In this document: positions 56,876-64,000 of the stretch, piece by piece
Layout: each line of letters begins with the position of its first letter
How positions within the stretch are numbered: the first letter of the stretch is position 1
Assembly: GCF_000328475.2 (NCBI RefSeq)
Contig: NC_026484.1
Coordinates: forward strand, 806,001 to 870,000
Source of the DNA: Mycosarcoma maydis
Taxonomy: Eukaryota; Basidiomycota; Ustilaginomycetes; Ustilaginales
Length of the DNA stretch: 64,000 nt
Reading direction: 5' to 3'
The notes under the pieces: model-generated
Told to the model about the DNA's origin: nothing
Databases searched by the model: none
What the model saw: the letters and a program-made list of their open reading frames with translations, nothing else
Made by a program: the position numbers and the translations under genes

Positions 56876-59845
56876 CTAGGCGCCGATCTGCGCGTCCCAT
56901 GATGCTCTCAGCTGCGGTTCGACGGCGTTCCAGATGTGCGACCATGTGTCGTCGCCCACCTGTGCTCTGAATTGGTCGAGCGCGGATTTGAACCAGACCT
57001 TGACTTGTGCGCCGTGGAGGATGTGCTTGGTAGCGTCCGATTTGATCGTTTCGCTGGCGGCCAATTTGGTGAAGCCGGTCTGGAAGCCTGCAGCATGGTC
57101 TTCGTCGGCGAACAGCAGATCCACGTCTTGCGTCTGCGTCGCCGAGCTGGGCGTGAGCAGCAACCGCAACAGCGCTGCGAGCAATGTTGGCAACACGCTC
57201 ACATTCGGCGCTCGACGCATGGCCGATGAATTCACCAACAAGCTCGCAAATCCCACCGAAACCACCTTCCTCTGCCGCTCGCTCACATTGGCCAGTTCAG
57301 GCGCAATGATGGCCTGCGCAATCTGCGCAAACAGGCCTGGCTGAACCGCATCGAACATGTCGACTGCATAATCCGGTCCCTTGCCTTGGCTCAACGCCAC
57401 GATCGACACAAAGTGGATCATCGCCTTGACCAGTTTATCCGTCTTGCTCTGCTGCAACCTGGTGAGCAGCAGAGTGAGCACTGCGCGTTTGTACTGCTCG
57501 AGGTCGGCGCTGTCGACGGCGACAAAGAGCGTTTCGAGCAGCTCGAGTGCAAACGCTTCGTTGATGCGCGTCGAGATGAGCTTCTGGTAGATGCCGAGCA
57601 TGGCCGACAGCTGGCCTTGCGCGACGATGCGCGGTGCATCTTTGGCGAGAAACGCGCGCACAAGCCGGACGAGCGCCGGTACATTGCCTCGATTCTCCCA
57701 GCACGCCGGCGTCAGGATGGGCGGCAGCAGCGACGTGTACGCCTCGGGCAAGCCTTGCGTATGTAGCTCGAGCATCTGCGATAGCATCTGAAACACGTAT
57801 GGCTGGAATTCGGCCACGTCCTGCGACAGGATCATGGTGAAACTCGGGAAGAGCTGTGCCTCGAACGTCGACAGACTGTCGGGTTGCGCCGAGACCGTGA
57901 ACCGAATCAGCGCCGAGATCGACTCGAAGAGGAACTGCGAGAAGCGTGGATTGGAGGGGTTCTTGCTGATCTCGGACAGGATGTTGGCGAGGTGTGTCAG
58001 GATGACACGGTGCGCGGGCGCGATGGCTTCGCGTACTGTGGCGAGCATGCGCATCATGCACTTGATCAGGTAGTCGTTCTCGGCCAGTTTCTCGGGCGTT
58101 GTACCGCGTTCGATATTGCGCAAGAGCGCCATGAGGATAGTTTCGGCAAAAGGCTCCACGTCGTGCGGCGTGAAGAGCAGGCTGCCGTCCCTCTTGAGCG
58201 AGAGGACACGCTCGATGGTGATAGCAGCGTACGAGCAGGTGACGTACTGCGAGCTCTCGAGATGTTGCACTAGCAGTGGTAGCACCGAGACCAGCTGGTC
58301 TTTGGTGAGCTGGTTGCGGAACGTGTAGAGGTACTTGATCGCGTCGACCTGCAAGATTGGGCTGGGCGAGTCGTCGGAGCTCGACTGAAGATCGGCAAGC
58401 ACGTTGTCCGAAAAGAAGTCGACGACGTTGACCAGCTCATTGGTTGATGTGACGCCGTGCTGCGCAGTGGACGATTTCGAGGCGATCGAAGTGAGCAGGT
58501 AGATGGCGGTGTCCTTCTGCTTCCAGTTGGCGTGAGGGTCGGCGCGGTACTGGTCGAGGTACTGGTTGATATACCTGCCGACGATCGCGGTAACTTGGTT
58601 GGCGAAAAACTCCATGAGCGATGTGCAAAATTCGGAAGCGGCCTTCCTCCTGGTATCGGCCTCGATGGAGGTCTCGAGATCGCGACGAATGTATTCGATC
58701 GGGTTGTCCTCGAACAGCTCCTCGTCGGCTTCACGAATGGCAATGTTGGGCAAGATGATGGCGGTGCACAGCTGCTCGAGCGTCTGGGTGGACTGGAACA
58801 TTTCGCGCTGACTTCCCATGCGCACAACGGTGGAGAGGAATCCGACGGCCTTTGAGACGAGCGTGTCGTACTTTTGCGAAAGTGTACATGTGCCGAGCAT
58901 CTGCCAGATGGCCTGGACAAAGACGGGAAGCTGCGAGAAGGCGTCGAGGTACCTCTTGGCATATAGCTCGGCGATCTCGCAGATGGTGCTGCGGATGTGT
59001 TGGAGCGAACAGGGCTCATCGGGATCCGAATCGAGCTCGGGAGGTGACTGCGAGATCCAACGCGCGAGAATTTGCATGATAGGATCCATGTTGTCTTCAA
59101 ACTGCGGAGGCAGATCTTGGCTGGATAGGTCGTAGAAGACCTGGAGTGCCATGTTCATGGTGTCTCCAAGCACTGCAAGGTAGGCGGTGGGTGTAGCGGG
59201 ATCGAGTAGCCTTTGATCTGTGCGTTTGAGCAGTTCGAGGTGTGGTAGGGCAAACTTGGCGAGCACATAGTTGATCTCGCTGTAGAGAGAGTCGGTTCGG
59301 AAAGCGGATCTCCACCTGTAGAAGATGGAATGAGCAGTACGAAGGATGCCGAGGACGAGCTGGTCGTCTTGACTGGCAAGTTTGGGGGCAAGATCATCCA
59401 TGAGGTTGGGCCAATCGTGCGGAAAGTCTTTTTCGGCGACGAGAGCGATAGCCTCTTCTAGCTGGGTTCGTACGTTGGTGGGCGCAGGAGGAGTTGCGCC
59501 TGTGCTTGTGGAGATGGTAACGAGCAAGGGGAGGATGGACTGTTTCAGGGCGAGCTTGTCGTGCTCATTGATGGGCGATTCGACTGCGGATTCTTCGGCG
59601 GATTGCTGGTCCCATGCAGACTTGCATATGTTTTTGAGCTTGATGGCGGCCGAGAGACGAACCGCATCATTGCTAGGCACGAGCACGTTTTGGATGATGG
59701 CAATGAGGATCTGAAGGAAGCCGTGCTGTGACTGTGCCTGTGTAAGCTGATCTTCAGCGTTTTTGCGCTCGACTGGGTTGAGTGTCTGAGCGAGCAGATT
59801 GCATACGAGCTGTACATGCTCTCGAGACGGCGTAGCTGACGCCAT
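56876..59845 (-). CDS. CSE1: CSE1/CAS exportin-2 (importin-alpha re-exporter)
   Basis: 989 residues, single exon. The N-terminus is the importin-beta-like domain (residues about 1-140: LNPVERKNAEDQLTQAQSQ). The diagnostic Cse1 block follows: KRYLDAFSQLPVFVQAIWQML, then NIAIREADEELFEDNPIEYI with RRDLE, the best-conserved stretch of the family. The C-terminal CAS/CSE helical repeats reach the end (QLRASWDAQIGA). Length is close to the 960-970 of yeast and human proteins. It exports importin-alpha from the nucleus with Ran-GTP. The stop faces that of Rec2 about 310 bases away. Confidence 0.94.
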   Translation of the reverse strand: MASATPSREHVQLVCNLLAQTLNPVERKNAEDQLTQAQSQHGFLQILIAIIQNVLVPSNDAVRLSAAIKLKNICKSAWDQQSAEESAVESPINEHDKLALKQSILPLLVTISTSTGATPPAPTNVRTQLEEAIALVAEKDFPHDWPNLMDDLAPKLASQDDQLVLGILRTAHSIFYRWRSAFRTDSLYSEINYVLAKFALPHLELLKRTDQRLLDPATPTAYLAVLGDTMNMALQVFYDLSSQDLPPQFEDNMDPIMQILARWISQSPPELDSDPDEPCSLQHIRSTICEIAELYAKRYLDAFSQLPVFVQAIWQMLGTCTLSQKYDTLVSKAVGFLSTVVRMGSQREMFQSTQTLEQLCTAIILPNIAIREADEELFEDNPIEYIRRDLETSIEADTRRKAASEFCTSLMEFFANQVTAIVGRYINQYLDQYRADPHANWKQKDTAIYLLTSIASKSSTAQHGVTSTNELVNVVDFFSDNVLADLQSSSDDSPSPILQVDAIKYLYTFRNQLTKDQLVSVLPLLVQHLESSQYVTCSYAAITIERVLSLKRDGSLLFTPHDVEPFAETILMALLRNIERGTTPEKLAENDYLIKCMMRMLATVREAIAPAHRVILTHLANILSEISKNPSNPRFSQFLFESISALIRFTVSAQPDSLSTFEAQLFPSFTMILSQDVAEFQPYVFQMLSQMLELHTQGLPEAYTSLLPPILTPACWENRGNVPALVRLVRAFLAKDAPRIVAQGQLSAMLGIYQKLISTRINEAFALELLETLFVAVDSADLEQYKRAVLTLLLTRLQQSKTDKLVKAMIHFVSIVALSQGKGPDYAVDMFDAVQPGLFAQIAQAIIAPELANVSERQRKVVSVGFASLLVNSSAMRRAPNVSVLPTLLAALLRLLLTPSSATQTQDVDLLFADEDHAAGFQTGFTKLAASETIKSDATKHILHGAQVKVWFKSALDQFRAQVGDDTWSHIWNAVEPQLRASWDAQIGA

Positions 59846-60667
59846 GGCGGTGGTATGCGTATATGTCGGTGAGTGCGCTGCTGATCAGGATCGAATCTGA
59901 GGAGGGACTGAGGAGGGGCTGAGGAGGAGCGAAGGAGGAGCTGAGGCTACTCTGTGATGGTCTCTGCGAAGAAGCAAAAACAACACTCACTCACCACTCA
60001 TTCACGATTCGCACGCTTCCATCGAATCAGATTGAATATTCGTGAATATTTGCTCAACTGTGTGCGATTCTCTATCAACTTGTTTAGAATCGTGAATCGT
60101 GAATGTTTCGGCCTGCACTCCACAAACACGAAACCAACCATCAAGAATCACGAATAGCAGCAACAGCAGAACAACACTCGTGACCTTTGTTTCTTGCTTT
60201 CTCTCTTTTCTTTTCTTTTCTGATCCGTTTGGGTGTTCGATCACGCGCACGAGTAACGTGATTGTGATTGTGATTGTGATTGTGATTGTGATTGTGATTG
60301 TGATTGTGATTGTGATTGTGATTGTGATTGTGACTGTGATTGTGACTGTGATTGTGACTGTGACTGTGATTGTGATTGTGATTGGTGATTCGTGATTGTA
60401 TGTGTGTGTGCGTTGGGTGGTTCATGGTTGACTTTGATTTGGCACATTCGTGGTTGATTCGTGATTTGTTTTTTGGAGGAATTACACAAACCTCATGACG
60501 GAATTCACGACTCACGATTATTCATGATTGGGCAGCGTGCAAGCGAGGCCCAACTTCGTGGTTCATTCACGGTTGCCACCACTCGACTCGTGACTTGACG
60601 TCTATTCGTGATTCTTGTTTCTTGTCATCATCGACACGGTTTATCGCAACGTCAGCTGTCACTCGCC
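59846..60667. promoter_or_regulatory. Divergent promoter of CSE1 and the NDUFAF2-like gene
   Basis: About 820 bases. The left part has a purine-rich imperfect repeat on the plus strand (GGAGGGACTGAGGAGGGGC, about 59900-59945). Motif copies lie at 60000, 60040, 60087, 60143 and 60500, and the hexamer array lies in the middle. Confidence 0.5.
60258..60384. repeat. (GTGATT)n hexamer array
   Basis: About 21 tandem copies of GTGATT, several as GTGACT, on the plus strand. The unit is the core of the dispersed motif ATTCGTGATT, and the array ends by running straight into GGTGATTCGTGATTG. It lies in the promoter between CSE1 and the NDUFAF2-like gene. Six-frame ORFs through it are dipeptide repeats and not genes. 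Confidence 0.95.
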
Positions 60668-61441
60668 ATGCTACGCACATGCGTGCGTTTGGGTCTGTTC
60701 CAAAACATCGCCAAAACGCTGCGAATCGGCAATGCAAAGTACATTGTAGGTCACGACCTCGCTGGCAACTCGTATCTCGAACTACCCTCCTTATCCGGCT
60801 CGACTGATCCACGACACACACGCCGATCCATCCAATGGGCCGAGAAGCGCGAGCTGGGAGACTACGATCAGCGATCCATTCCCGTGCAGTGGGTCATGTG
60901 GCTGCGTCACACGCGACGCCAAGCTCCCACCATCGAAGAACTCGTTCAAGACCGCCAACGTATCGAGCTCACCCAGGCCAACGCAGCCAGACTCGCACTC
61001 GAGTACCAGCAGAGCAAAGAGCGAGAGCAGCAGTTGAGAGCGCAGCAAAACTCGCTCCACCTCCAATCTGGTGCGCCTACACTGTCCACCTCGGCCGTCA
61101 TCGACGAGACGCTCGACGAGCACACCGACACCAGACTAGCCCAACAAGCGCAGGAGTCCCACGCAAGCTTTGAACCCCAACGCACTCCCGATCAAGACGT
61201 CTGGGCCGCGAGTCGAGCGAGGCTGGCTGCCAAAGCTCAACTCGATGCCTCCCTGCACGAGCCACTTCCAACATCAGCCGAAGCGCAACAGCTCCCCGAA
61301 ACGCTTCAAAACGCAATCGACCGCAGAGTTGCGATAAGAGCAGGCAGAGACGAACAGGAAGCAGAGAGACAAAGGGCTCGCAGAGAAATGTCCAAGTCGC
61401 CACTGGATGCGTTTGTGCCCATGCCAAAACCACGCAGCTGA
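60668..61441 (+). CDS. NDUFAF2/mimitin-like complex I assembly factor
   Basis: 257 residues from ATG 60668 (MLRTCVRLGLFQN); an upstream in-frame start at 60608 reads like UTR. The family signature is near the N-terminus: NAKYIVGHDLAGNSYLELP, similar to the NDUFA12/B17.2 family GxDxxGNxYxE, then WAEKRELGDYDQRSIPVQWVMWLRHTR with PTIEEL. Family members help assemble mitochondrial complex I. The Arg-containing start could be a mitochondrial signal. The C-terminal 130 residues are a charged Gln/Glu-rich coiled-coil-like tail ending FVPMPKPRS, longer than in the human protein. The substitution of acidic or hydrophobic residues within the NDUFA12 core favours the assembly factor rather than the structural subunit. 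Confidence 0.78.
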   Translation: MLRTCVRLGLFQNIAKTLRIGNAKYIVGHDLAGNSYLELPSLSGSTDPRHTRRSIQWAEKRELGDYDQRSIPVQWVMWLRHTRRQAPTIEELVQDRQRIELTQANAARLALEYQQSKEREQQLRAQQNSLHLQSGAPTLSTSAVIDETLDEHTDTRLAQQAQESHASFEPQRTPDQDVWAASRARLAAKAQLDASLHEPLPTSAEAQQLPETLQNAIDRRVAIRAGRDEQEAERQRARREMSKSPLDAFVPMPKPRS

Positions 61442-61864
61442 AGCGAACCAGCCTCAATTCCAGCATCCACCTCATCCCTTCCACCCTCTGAGTGCATCGC
61501 ATCACATCGCCTGGCTTGCGCGTTGCGTTGAGAGTGTCCATGTCACCAATCACACCGACAGTGTACGGCGGCTACAACAGCGACCAGCTCAAACGCCCTA
61601 TGACCCTGAATGAGCGAGCGAGCGAGCGAGCGAGCGGTCGATCGATCAATCTCGGAATTCGGACCAGGCAAACGAAAAATGGTGAATGCCGAATGTTAAA
61701 AGTCGTGAGTGTTTTTACAGCGAGGGAAAACAAAAAGGAAAAAAAGCACCGAAGGATTCACGATTCTGATTCTTTCCTCCACAACACCACACTCACGACT
61801 CGTGACTTGTTGCATTCGTGATAATCGCATTTGCTCTTTTGCTTTGCTCTCATCTTGACCCATC
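61442..61864. promoter_or_regulatory. Intergenic region before the Cns1-like gene
   Basis: About 420 bases. It contains a (GAGC)n tract at 61610-61636 and two dispersed-motif copies (61756, 61813) within 110 bases of the Cns1-like start. Confidence 0.45.
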
Positions 61865-63166
61865 ATGGCCGTCATTGAAGCCATCCAAGAGTCGACATGC
61901 TCTCAGCCGCAACCTTTGAGCACGAGCCGAGCACCGCTGCCCAAACCACCTCCTCGATCAGGCGATTTTAGCTATGCGCAACCCTCGGATGGCGCGCCTC
62001 GCGATCTGGAATCCACACTGAAATCGTGGGATTCCGTTCCGCTCTTCATGAAGGACCTTGGCTCTGGCTCTTCGGAAGCGGCCAACGATACTGCTCTGGA
62101 AGCTTTGCAGTCGCTTGCGTTTGACGGATCGCCCGACGAGGTAGCATCCAACTTCAAGTCGCAAGCCAACGACTACTTCAAGGCGAAACGGTACCGTGAA
62201 GCATTGGGTTTCTACACGCAAGCCATCGATGCCAACCCCGCCGACCAAACGTTGCTCGAGACGCTGCATGCTAACCGTGCAGCGTGCCATCTGGAACTGC
62301 AGAACTACGGCGCTACATTGAGAGATACGAGCAAAGTGCTCGGATTGAACGCCAACAACGAAAAGGCCTACTACCGAGCCATCAAGGCGTTACTGGCGTT
62401 GGATCGATACCAAGATGCGATCGAATGTGCCAAGCTAGGCTTGAAAGTCAACGCGGCGAATTCGGCTATCGCTTCGCTCAAGCTGCAAGCCGAGCAGAAG
62501 CACAAGCTTGCTCAGACGAGGCAAGAGGAAAACGCCGAGAGGAAGCGAAGGCAAGATCTGCTATCCAAGGCTCTGCAGAACGCATTCTTGGTTCGAGGCT
62601 TGTGGTTAGAAACAACGCCTCGACCACCAGACAATCCGCAAGCTGCGCACTTTGATGTGCAGTCTCTACGCGGTACAGCTTCGGATCCCGAGATGCCCTT
62701 GACAACAGCCAAGGCCAAGAGCTGGACACCACCGGATGTGATTCGCACACCACTCGTGCTTCCGGTCTTCTTCATCTACCCGCAATATGCACAGAGCGAC
62801 TTGATCACCGACTACCACGAAGATACGCCGTTGTCGAGCTACCTCTCCACCATGTTCCCCACCGAAGCGCGCGGCTCGCTGCGCTGGGATGTGAACGCGG
62901 AATACTACGACACCAACCTGCAAGTCTACGCCACCACGCGAAAGCACAGGCTGCTCAAGCTGGGCCGCAAGCTCTGCTTGCGAGAGATTATGGACCAAGC
63001 TTTCCAACAGGCCGATCCTGCTAAAGGCGAGCACGCGGTCCGCGATAGAGACGGCCTCATCATGCGCGACGGCATCCTCAGCTTGGTCGTGCTTCCCAAA
63101 GGCAACGCCGAGCAGGCGTGGGTGCAAAAGTTCAAGGCCGACAGACAAACTATTCTGAACAAGTAG
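61865..63166 (+). CDS. CNS1: Cns1/TTC4-like Hsp90 co-chaperone
   Basis: 433 residues, single exon. An N-terminal segment with SWDSVPLFMKDL (also typical of Cns1/TTC4) leads into three TPR-like repeats at about residues 97-205 (NFKSQANDYFKAKRYREALG, then TLHANRAACHLELQNYG). A basic coiled-coil segment (QEENAERKRRQDLL) and the C-terminal wheel domain follow, with LPVFFIYPQYAQSDLI and LVVLPKG near the end. The TPR clamp binds the EEVD tails of Hsp90 and Hsp70. In yeast Cns1 is essential and helps elongation factor 2 and Hsp90 clients. Length and domain order match the family. Confidence 0.92.
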   Translation: MAVIEAIQESTCSQPQPLSTSRAPLPKPPPRSGDFSYAQPSDGAPRDLESTLKSWDSVPLFMKDLGSGSSEAANDTALEALQSLAFDGSPDEVASNFKSQANDYFKAKRYREALGFYTQAIDANPADQTLLETLHANRAACHLELQNYGATLRDTSKVLGLNANNEKAYYRAIKALLALDRYQDAIECAKLGLKVNAANSAIASLKLQAEQKHKLAQTRQEENAERKRRQDLLSKALQNAFLVRGLWLETTPRPPDNPQAAHFDVQSLRGTASDPEMPLTTAKAKSWTPPDVIRTPLVLPVFFIYPQYAQSDLITDYHEDTPLSSYLSTMFPTEARGSLRWDVNAEYYDTNLQVYATTRKHRLLKLGRKLCLREIMDQAFQQADPAKGEHAVRDRDGLIMRDGILSLVVLPKGNAEQAWVQKFKADRQTILNK

Positions 63167-63388
63167 CTAGCCATCTCACCACACACTTACACCTCTTCCT
63201 TCACAATGCGTATCAGAGTGCCGATTGTCGCCCGATCGCGTGCTCATGTGGTTCCGCGTTCCGCGTTCGAGAGCGCAACAGCAAAGTGTTGCAACTCGCA
63301 ACCGCGATCACAGTGCGTTGATGTTATCGTAAAAAAAACGTCACGCTGCTTGCAATTGCATGATTGCATGAGTGTGAATGTATCGCGA

Positions 63389-64000
63389 TCAAGCCTGTGT
63401 ATGAGGCTGAAAGGGCTGTGACGCCGTGGATGCTTGACCGGTTGCGCTTGTCTCTGGGCGCGTTATGGTGGAGGCGGAGGAAGCAAGAGCTGGTGGTGAC
63501 TGTGGCTCGGTATCGAGCAGCAGCATGGATCCTTGGGTAAAGCTAGGTGGCAGAGGGATGCTGGTCGACGATTCGTCCCATGCTGGCATGTCGCCATGAT
63601 GAGCTTGCGCGGTTGGTTCCACGTCGACCTCGAGGTGGCGTGAATCGAGAGCGCTGGCATCGAAATCGCGCGCTCGCTCGTGTGTGTGCGCTGTGACCTG
63701 CTCGAACAGATCATCGGTCGAAAACAAACTCGTGCTTGGTGCAGCGTCGAAATCGCGCATCATCACCGTCGCAGCACCAACGCCACTTTGTTCATCTTGC
63801 GCGCTTGGAGTGGCGTCAAACATGGCAAATTGATCCTCCAACTCCTGGCGCGAATCGTCGAGTGCATTCGCTGACGACAGCTTGGCAGCTTCCACCTGCG
63901 CCGCCATTTGCACGCCCGAGTAAGGAGGCGCTCGATTCGACGCATTTCGCAGTCCCAGCTTGCGCTGCGCTCCTTGCGTTGCACCCGCATCCGTCGTACC
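63389..64000 (-). CDS. Unrecognised protein, C-terminal part (5' partial)
   Basis: The frame is open to the right window edge (204 codons including stop). The visible start reads QRKLGLRNASNRAPPYSGVQ, followed by an acidic, Ser/Ala-rich, disordered sequence with FDA/FDATPSAQ repeats and DELFEQ-like stretches (DDLFEQV), ending TRPETSATGQASTASQPFQP. The tail has no known domain. Possibilities include an adaptor or trafficking protein tail; the family must be read from the missing N-terminal part. Confidence 0.6.
   Translation of the reverse strand, partial: GTTDAGATQGAQRKLGLRNASNRAPPYSGVQMAAQVEAAKLSSANALDDSRQELEDQFAMFDATPSAQDEQSGVGAATVMMRDFDAAPSTSLFSTDDLFEQVTAHTHERARDFDASALDSRHLEVDVEPTAQAHHGDMPAWDESSTSIPLPPSFTQGSMLLLDTEPQSPPALASSASTITRPETSATGQASTASQPFQPHTQA

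Noticed and set aside
60099..60515. His-Asn, Ser-Gln and Val-Ile repeat ORFs
   Set aside because: They are translations of the GTGATT hexamer array in different frames.

Overview
The window is nuclear DNA from a basidiomycete smut fungus of the Ustilago/Sporisorium group, most likely Ustilago maydis or a very close relative. The reasons are compact genes with none or a few short introns (GTRNGT donor, CTGAC-like branch site, YAG acceptor), intron-containing tRNA-Gly genes, and a 781-codon Rad51-paralogue gene of the size I recall for U. maydis Rec2. A short motif, ATTCGTGATT/AATCACGAAT and its variant ATTCACGATT/AATCGTGAAT, recurs dozens of times between the genes. The species is an inference.

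Layout, left to right. 1-31 kb is gene dense: TAF5 (5' end off the window), tRNA-Gly(UCC), PP1 catalytic subunit with a long 5' leader, an Ark1/AAK1-type kinase, tRNA-Gly(GCC), an auxin-efflux-carrier-family transporter, a Pyp1-like HAD phosphatase, a three-RRM Gbp2/Rrm75-type protein in five exons, a second tRNA-Gly(GCC), an Mn superoxide dismutase without a mitochondrial presequence, an N2227/carnosine N-methyltransferase-family gene, a TAPT1/Emp65-family membrane protein, a TRIC-like membrane protein in three exons, an Spp2/GPKOW G-patch splicing factor and a YAT-family amino acid permease. The permease and a convergent cupin/JmjC-type gene both run into a 100-N assembly gap (31996-32095), with a probable frameshift just before it.

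33-39.9 kb is a gene-poor island. It holds a decayed Ty1/copia reverse-transcriptase fragment, a gag-like relic on the other strand, short hairpin (MITE-like) elements sharing GTCGTCCTAGGAGCCACC-type ends, two diverged copies of a repeat (one interrupted by a solo-LTR-like insert), and the densest clustering of the short motif.

39.9-64 kb is gene dense again: a 1082-residue disordered protein of unknown function, an aldo-keto reductase whose start codon appears to be split by an intron, hexokinase, UDP-galactopyranose mutase, Rec2, CSE1 exportin, an NDUFAF2-like complex I assembly factor, a Cns1/TTC4 Hsp90 co-chaperone, and the 3' part of an unrecognised gene at the right edge.

The genes are mostly housekeeping (transcription, splicing, signalling, transport, sugar metabolism, DNA repair, nuclear transport) and do not form one pathway or an effector cluster. 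The most unusual material is outside the genes: the dispersed motif, the hairpin family and the repeat island.
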